Assembly (NCBI GenBank): GCA_009667805.1
Contig: CM019069.1
Location: forward strand, 94,089,204-94,153,203
DNA length: 64,000 nucleotides
Direction: 5' to 3'
DNA from: Leptobrachium leishanense
Taxonomy: Eukaryota; Chordata; Amphibia; Anura; Megophryidae
Position 1 is the first letter of the stretch, and each line of letters opens with the position of its first letter. The translations under genes were made by a program, and so were the position numbers. Under the pieces are notes generated by a model, which had not been told where the DNA came from, made no database searches, and worked only from the letters and a program-made list of their open reading frames with translations. Positions 58,520-64,000 of the stretch are shown piece after piece.

Positions 58520-59906
58520 GTCAGTTTATTTTATTTATTTTATTTTTATTTTACTTTTATTTTACTTTTTTTTACACTTTTTTTTTACTCTGCTGGTGCC
58601 TTGATCCCCGAGGCACCCAGCAGAGCACCTGATCACTGATGTGATCGTTTTTGTACTGAGTGCCACGATACCTCGTGGCACTCAGTACTTCTGCCGCTAC
58701 CGGAAGTGATCGCTCGGGAGCGATCACGGACGGACCGGCGGCAGGTAAAGCATTATTGCAAGGATGCCTCGATGTCGAGGCATCCTTGTAATCGACTCAG
58801 AGCAGCTGCGAAGCCCGATACCGATCGCTTCCACGCTCTCTAGAAGTGCCGGGCACCTCTCGCGGTGAAACCGGATGTTGATCGCTCCCGGGGAGCGATC
58901 ACATGGTGCCCGGCACTTCTAACCGCCATTGCACGGCTTGCTGGACTCCCAGGGCGCCTGCAATGGCGTTTGAGCTGCTGGAAGCGATCCGATCGCTTCC
59001 AGCGCTCAAAAAACGGCAGGACGTACCATGTACGTCAGCGGGTCTAAGAGAGACCCGCTTGCAATGACGTACATGGTACGTCCTCGGTCCTTAAGGGGTT
59101 AAAAGAACTAAACTGGCCATCGCTGGAATCTAGACGCACCCTTCACCTTTCCAACCTGGTGTTTAAGAGCTTTTCTGGGAAGCTACCACCCTACCTGAAT
59201 AGGCTGCTTCCCTCAGCAGTTCCCTCATCCTTTAACCTTCGATCCAGGACCGGCACCTTACTTGCAATACCACAATACAAAAAGAAAGTTGCTCGATCCT
59301 CTTTTTCCTACAGAGCACCACAATTATGGAATAACCTCCCAGACGCCATCAAATCTTCCCCCCAGTCTAAAGTCCCTTAAGAGCTCCCTATTAACATACC
59401 TCAATAAGGAATGCACCTGTAAACATGTAACATAGTGCCTACATATTTATTTTCTGTTAATCTGTATATTTGTTTTGTGTTAATTTCTTGCATTTTACTA
59501 CTTTGTATTTCTGTATCCATGTTCTTGAACCCAGGACATACTTGAAAACAAGAGAAATCTCAATGTATCCTTCCTAGTAAAATCCTTTTATAAATAAATA
59601 AATACATTAAATAAAATGGAGTTGGAATGAAACAAACACAATGTGCTTTAACTGCAGACTGTCAGCTTTAATTTGAGGGTATGTACATCCAACTCAGGTG
59701 AACGGTGTAGGACTTACAGCAGTTTGCAGATGTGCCTCCCACTTGTTAAGGGACCAAAGGTAATGGGACAATTGGCTTCTCAGCTGTTCCATGGCCAGGT
59801 GTGTGATATTCCCTCATTACCCCAATTACAATGTGCAGATAAAAGGCCCAGAGTTCATTTCAAGTGTGCTATTTGCATTTGGAATCTGTTGCTGTCAACT
59901 CTCAAG

Positions 59907-60936
59907 ATGAGATCCAAAGAGCTGTCTCTATCAGTGAAGCAAGCCATCATTAGGCTAAAGAAACAAAACAAACCCATCAGAGAGATAGCAAGAAAATTAG
60001 GTGTGGCCAAAACAACTGTTTGGAACATTCTCAAAAAGAAGGAACGCACCGCTGAGCTCAGCAACACCAAAAAACCCGGGAGACAACGGAAAACAACTGT
60101 GGTGGATGACCGAAGAATTCTTTCCCTAGTGAAGAAAACACCCTTCAAAACAGTTGGCCAGATCAAGAACACTCTCCAGGAGGTAGGTGTATGTGTGTCA
60201 AAGTCAACATTCAAGAGAAGACTTCTCCAGAGTGTATACAGAGGGTTCACCACAAGATGTAAACCATTGGTGAGCCTCAAAAACAGGAAGGCCAGATTAG
60301 AGTTTGCCAAACAACACCTAACAAAGCCTTCACAGTTCTGGAACAAGATCCTATGGACAGATGAGACCAAGATCAACTTGTACCAGAGTGATGGGAAGAG
60401 AAGAGTATGGAGAAGGAAAGGAACTGCTCATGATCCTAAGCATACCACCTGATCAGTGAAGCATGGTGGAGGTAGTGTCATGGCGTGGGCATGTATGGCT
60501 GCCAATGGAACTGGTTCTCTTGTATTTATTGATGATGTGACTGCTGACAAAAGCAGCAGGATGAATTCTGAAGTGTTTCGGGCAATATTATCTGCTCACA
60601 TTCAGCCAGATGCTGCAGAACTCATTGGACGGCGCTTCAGAGTTCAGATGGACAATGACCCAAAGCATACTGCAAAAGCAACCAAAGAGTTTTTGAAGGG
60701 ACAGAAGTGGAATGTTATGCAATGGCCATGTCAATCACCTGACCTGAATCCCATTGAGAATGCATTTCACTTGCTGAAGGGAAAATGCCCTAAGAACAAG
60801 CAGGAACTAACTGAAGACTGTTGCAGTAGAGGCCTGGCAGAGCATCACCAGGGATGAAACCCAGCGTCTGGTGATGTCTATGCGTTCCAGACTTCAGGCT
60901 GTGATTGACTGCAAAGGATTTGCAACCAAGTATTAA
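59907..60936 (+). pseudogene. Tc1 transposase with one stop and one frameshift
   Basis: Begins MRSKELSLSVKQAIIRLKKQ at 59907, a typical Tc1 start in this family; an upstream in-frame ATG at 59673 is inside the inverted-repeat region and not used by relatives. The helix-turn-helix region (REIARKLGVAKTTVWNIL) is followed by WTDETKINLY (first Asp). A TGA at 60450 interrupts it just before KHGGGSVMAW. Then come QMDNDPKHT (second Asp) and LNPIENAF (Glu), 34 residues apart. A frame change near 60812 moves the end out of frame, which would finish at 60936 (CKGFATKY). All catalytic residues are kept. Confidence 0.9.
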
Positions 60937-61192
60937 GAAGGGAAAGTTTGATTTATGATTATTATTCTGTCCCATTACCTTTTGGTCCCTTAACAGGTGG
61001 GAGGCACATCTGCAAACTGCTGTAAGTCCTACACCGTTTACCTGAGTTGGATGTACATACCCTCAAATTAAAGCTGACAGTCTGCAGTTAAAGCACATTG
61101 TGTTTGTTTCATTCCAACTCCATTGTGGTGGTGTATAGAGCCAAAGATGTTAGAATTGTGTCAGTGTCCCAATATTTCTGGACCTGACTGTA

Positions 61193-63884
61193 TGCCCAAC
61201 GCTACAACAATGTTGGCAGTCGCCACTCGCGGGATACTCTCTGGTGTCCATAGGACCCCACTGTTCCATCAAAAGGTAAACACAATCTTGATAGATCTTG
61301 CACAGCGGAAGGAGATTGAGGATTTATTTATCATCGGTCTCCTTCTGATGCTATTAGGAAGAGCTAGCGGATCGGGGTGAGAACCTCCAGGGAGCCTGGG
61401 AGGTGAGTAAAGATGTGGGGCCTGCATTTTAACACCTGTATAAAGTGATTTTGCTCTCGCAAAATAACTTAATACCTTATTTTAGAAGGTACAATTACTA
61501 TGTATGTTTTGCTCTCAACACAAATTACGAGTGATATGGAATCGAAAAGTTTGATTGTATGGACCTTTTCTAGATTTGGTGTTATATGGTTTCTTAGGAA
61601 TTAAAGAGTTACCGCTCTTAGAATGATTTACAAAACCATTATTTTTACCTTTTTTTTGTCTCTAGTTGCTTTGGGTAGGGAAAACAAAAATGACCAACTT
61701 GTTTAAACAAAAAACAAGTTACGTGCATGGTCTGTAATTGGGATTCCCCTCTGTACTAGGAGATGGCCTTTCTGTTCGACCTCAAGAAAATCCCCTTCTA
61801 AGATGAGCACCCCTGTGACCAGCATAGGAAATGCACATATCTCTTCTTTCATTAGATCATAACAAAATAAAAATTAGCAACTACATTATATATATTTTTT
61901 TCTTCCTTATCTAGAATGATCTTTCACTATATGCAAAGCTGCTTGGGGTACTGTGAGAGCTATACAAACCACAAAGTCCAGTGAGATGTCTTTGTACGGT
62001 CAGGGTCTGTTTTTTCCAGTGACGTCAAACATGACCTCGTAATGTGTAAAATAAAATTTTAAAAAATATGTATAAGAAAAAAATATTTTTTTTCTGTTCT
62101 AAAATCAGCGTCATTGCTTTCTTTTTTTTAACTTCTAAAGCTAACAATGCTGCTGCACTAACTCACCTTCTCATTTCCCATGCCAACTGCAAGTGTGGAG
62201 GTATGGCACAATGCATTTGTATTGTTTATCCCTTTAAGGACCAAGGGTCGTCAAGTCAATGCGTTTATGACGGAACAGTTCAGGTCATTAAGGGGTTAAT
62301 CTAAAATACCAGCATAAAAGCCTCTGCACCACTATGGGGTGTGGGTCCTACGGAACCCTGTATCTCTATTCTATACATCCCACAAATGAAATAACTCCGC
62401 AGCAAAGGGGTTAAATTATTCCAGTGCAGTGGGTTGAAAATTTGCAAAAACTATTGCTGTCTGTACTCCCAACATTCATCAGGATACAAATTGAGACCTA
62501 GTTTACGGTCAAAAGTAGGACTCCTAACATCTTCAAGAACAGCTTTAAATTGTTGATCTTCTGACCATTTAGAAAGATGCGACAACAACTCAAACAATAA
62601 ACAATGCCAGGCATTAAGATCATCAAAGCCTCTTTTTTTACACTTTACCTTCAAAAATATCCAAAATATAGAAATTACTTTTTCTTTTTATCATGATAGC
62701 TAGGAATTTTCTCTCTTGTAAATAGGCATAACCTTAGAGCTTGACCATTATCACTCAAAAGACAAGCCAGATATGTCATGATGACTTTGAAAAAAAGAAA
62801 GAAATTGAACCTTCAGTGTCACACTCGAGATAAATATGATTAACCCACTTCATATTGTATACTCCTGTTGTGAGGATTAAACCTCAATTATTTGAAGTAT
62901 TCAGGCAATCGGTTGTTCCCTCACGGAGGAGAACACTCCTTGTGTAACAGCAGTACAGGATTTGGTTAAAATTAAAACCTTATTATATCAATCTCCAAAT
63001 CATGTTAAGACCACAACAAGATCAAGACAAAGACAATTAGCCAATATATTGCGGGCAGCTAAAGTGAGGCTTCATTCACTTGATTGTACATGGTTACTTG
63101 GGCTATATATAGTGGCAGAAAAAAAACACCTCTATTTCAATTATTGTTTTGCACTTCTAGAGTTACAGCTTATTCATTGATTTGAACTACATATTGTTAA
63201 TTGAGGGAGTCACCTCTAACATATCCATATTCCACCACTCTCTTTAGCATAGAATCACAGCTTGTTTGGAGAAATTATCTGCCTCCCTATGAACACAATT
63301 GGGTGTCCTAACGAGCACCATTACTAGGCCACCATATTCCTCTGGACACCACAATACACACAAAAAGCTATAGTCTTGCCAGACAATCCAGTTACAGCAT
63401 ATTGCCAACTTGCTAAATTCGCCCTTGGCACTTGTACAATTCCTAAGCTTGCCCTGTGGCTAAAGACATTACATATATTTAAAAACAATGGCTGACACGT
63501 GTTTCGCCGGTGTGAAGACCGGCTTTGTCCGAGCCAAATCTATTCAATATATACATCCCACATACTGTAAAGGAAAATGCTTCGGTGCAGCTCCGGCTGA
63601 TGTGCTCACATACTACCAAGAAGGGGGCACACACATGACATCCGCATAAAGTATGTTCAGGAAAGTTGTATTTGAGAAAGATCGAGGTTTCAATCCCGCC
63701 TCAGGACTCCATGCGAGCCTTGATAAAAGGCAATGAGCCCTATTCCCTACCTAACTGGGAAAATCTGCGCCTGCAGGTTTCGCCGTAGCATCCCCATTTT
63801 AACATTTCTTTTCCGAGGCAGGCGCCTTGCCCTGGCACACAGTGCTACTTTCAGGGATACCCACGGTAGCGCTTCCGTGCTTAT
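61193..63884. other. Mostly unassigned intronic sequence with TTAA element ends
   Basis: 62020-62415 has motifs of the TTAA elements (GACGTCAAACATGACC near 62020, CATTAAGGGGTTAA ending 62297, CGCAGCAAAGGGGTTAA ending about 62414), probably truncated copies. 62451-62654 on the minus strand is a 67-residue frame I cannot identify. Around 63495-63540, ACACGTGTTTCGCCGGTGTG / CCGGCTTTGTCCGA resembles the GCGTTTCG repeats common in frogs, class unknown. 63763-63870 is related to 49355-49455. The rest shows nothing. Confidence 0.4.
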
Positions 63885-64000
63885 TATTATTCTTTATTTC
63901 TAAAGCGCCAGCATATTCCGAAGCGTTGTACAATAGGCAGTATAGACAGGGTTACAATACATTGAACAACATTTTAGAGCCCGGATTATTTAGGCTCTAT
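63885..64000 (-). repeat. L2-like 3' end, cut by the window edge
   Basis: TTATTATTATTCTTTATTTC then TAAAGCGCCAGCATATTCCG and GTTGTACAATAGGCAG is the inverse of the L2 terminus also seen at 3604 and 17716. The element extends out of the window. Confidence 0.6.

Larger units (their letters stand above)
54382..59102 (-). mobile_element. piggyBac-type element (copy B), 4.7 kb, inside the LINE
   Basis: TTAA at 54382-54385 and 59099-59102 directly flank inverted ends CCCCTTAGTGACGG and GGTCCTTAAGGGG, and the LINE frame continues across it. In sense (minus strand) it has a 5' terminal region with GACGTACATGGTACGTC-type repeats, a telomere-like array, a relic transposase N-terminus, a tandem array of about 385-bp units, and the 3' end shared with 1-1849. 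57739-58170 holds AT-rich sequence and loosely repeated CTCTCTAAATCTGCC motifs. 58520-59098 is GC-rich with hairpins. Confidence 0.88.
53690..59400 (+). pseudogene. LINE ORF2 C-terminal half, interrupted by piggyBac
   Basis: 53690-54381 encodes the reverse transcriptase part: FLDFAKAFDTVDHGILL (motif A), TCGVPQGSILCPLLFTIFIN (motif B region), then LNADKTVTMLFG and SLKYLGMWLDPNLSF. A small deletion removes the YADD aspartates near 54020, and a stop lies in 54214-54219. After the 4.7 kb insert the frame continues without loss, ELNWPSLESRRTLHLSNLVF, KLPPYLNRLLP and FSYRAPQLWNNLPDAI, to about 59380. The enzyme would copy its RNA at a nicked target; this copy is dead. Confidence 0.85.
53675..59614 (+). 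mobile_element. CR1/L2/Rex-lineage LINE, 5' truncated, inside the Tc1 and split by piggyBac
   Basis: Tc1 sequence stops after ACACCACCA at 53675 and resumes with AATGGAGTTGG at 59615. The LINE's own DNA is 53675-54381 and 59103-59614, about 1.2 kb. It ends in TTCCTAGTAAAATCC then a run of ATAAATA, a typical self-primed tail. The exact clade within the CR1/L2/Rex1 group is not settled. Confidence 0.85.
53610..61190 (+). mobile_element. Tc1-type transposon (outermost element of a three-level nest)
   Basis: The ends are CAGTCAGGTCCAGAAATATT and AATATTTCTGGACCTGACTG with TA on both sides (53608-53609, 61191-61192). Its own DNA is 53610-53674 and about 59615-61190, 1.6 kb in all. It is split near the left end by a LINE. 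Confidence 0.93.

Overview
This 64 kb window is vertebrate, most probably frog (anuran), nuclear DNA. The only host gene sequence I can support is one 219-nt coding exon at 21472-21690 (+). It has good splice sites and encodes the metal-binding N-terminal part of CPPED1 (calcineurin-like phosphoesterase domain containing 1). Everything else reads as intron 1 and intron 2 of that gene, filled with transposable elements, many inserted inside one another. The amphibian assignment is an inference from the mixture: many TTAA-flanked (piggyBac-type) elements, several Tc1 families, hAT elements with 8-bp target duplications, an L1 of the Tx1 lineage, CR1 and L2 LINEs, and a Ty3/gypsy element.

Layout. 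1-1849: piggyBac-type fragment with a PIF/Harbinger-like MITE inside. 3604-4440: L2 tail split by a MITE. 4983-13420: Tc1 element with an uninterrupted 340-aa DD34E transposase. It was broken by a 6.8 kb endogenous retrovirus (6504-13323) whose two 1.9 kb LTRs are almost identical; it carries a gag-like region and an env-like tail but no recognisable pol. 13858-15224: hAT element with a double palindrome and a minisatellite. 15806-20416: pile of TTAA elements with an L2 copy inside. 21472-21690: CPPED1 exon. 21715-23111: antisense gypsy gag and LTR split by a TTAA element. 23260-25055: small MITEs and a Tc1 end. 25877-34550: L1-Tx1 LINE with a 10-bp target duplication, interrupted by a minisatellite-bearing insert and by a Tc1 element. 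35003-36757: unclassified element made of about 150-bp units. 36846-38442: hAT element carrying two copies of a tRNA-derived SINE inside minisatellite arrays. 38901-40696: Tc1 with very long inverted repeats. 41938-49303: shredded CR1, three hAT-type elements, MITEs. 52120-53560: MITEs and inverted repeats. 53610-61190: a three-level nest, Tc1 containing a LINE containing a 4.7 kb piggyBac element, which itself holds a degenerate telomere-like array, a relic transposase and a tandem array of about 385-bp units. 61193-64000: mostly unrecognised, with an L2 tail at the edge.

The elements do not form a pathway, but several depend on or record each other. The SINE tail matches the tail of the LINE at 59530-59590, so that LINE is its likely source of reverse transcriptase. 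The clean nesting gives a relative order of insertion at several places, with the retrovirus looking youngest. I found no bacterial-type operon, CRISPR array, rRNA or functional tRNA gene. Coordinates of repeat edges without a clear target duplication are approximate, and all family names come from motif recognition, not from a database search.
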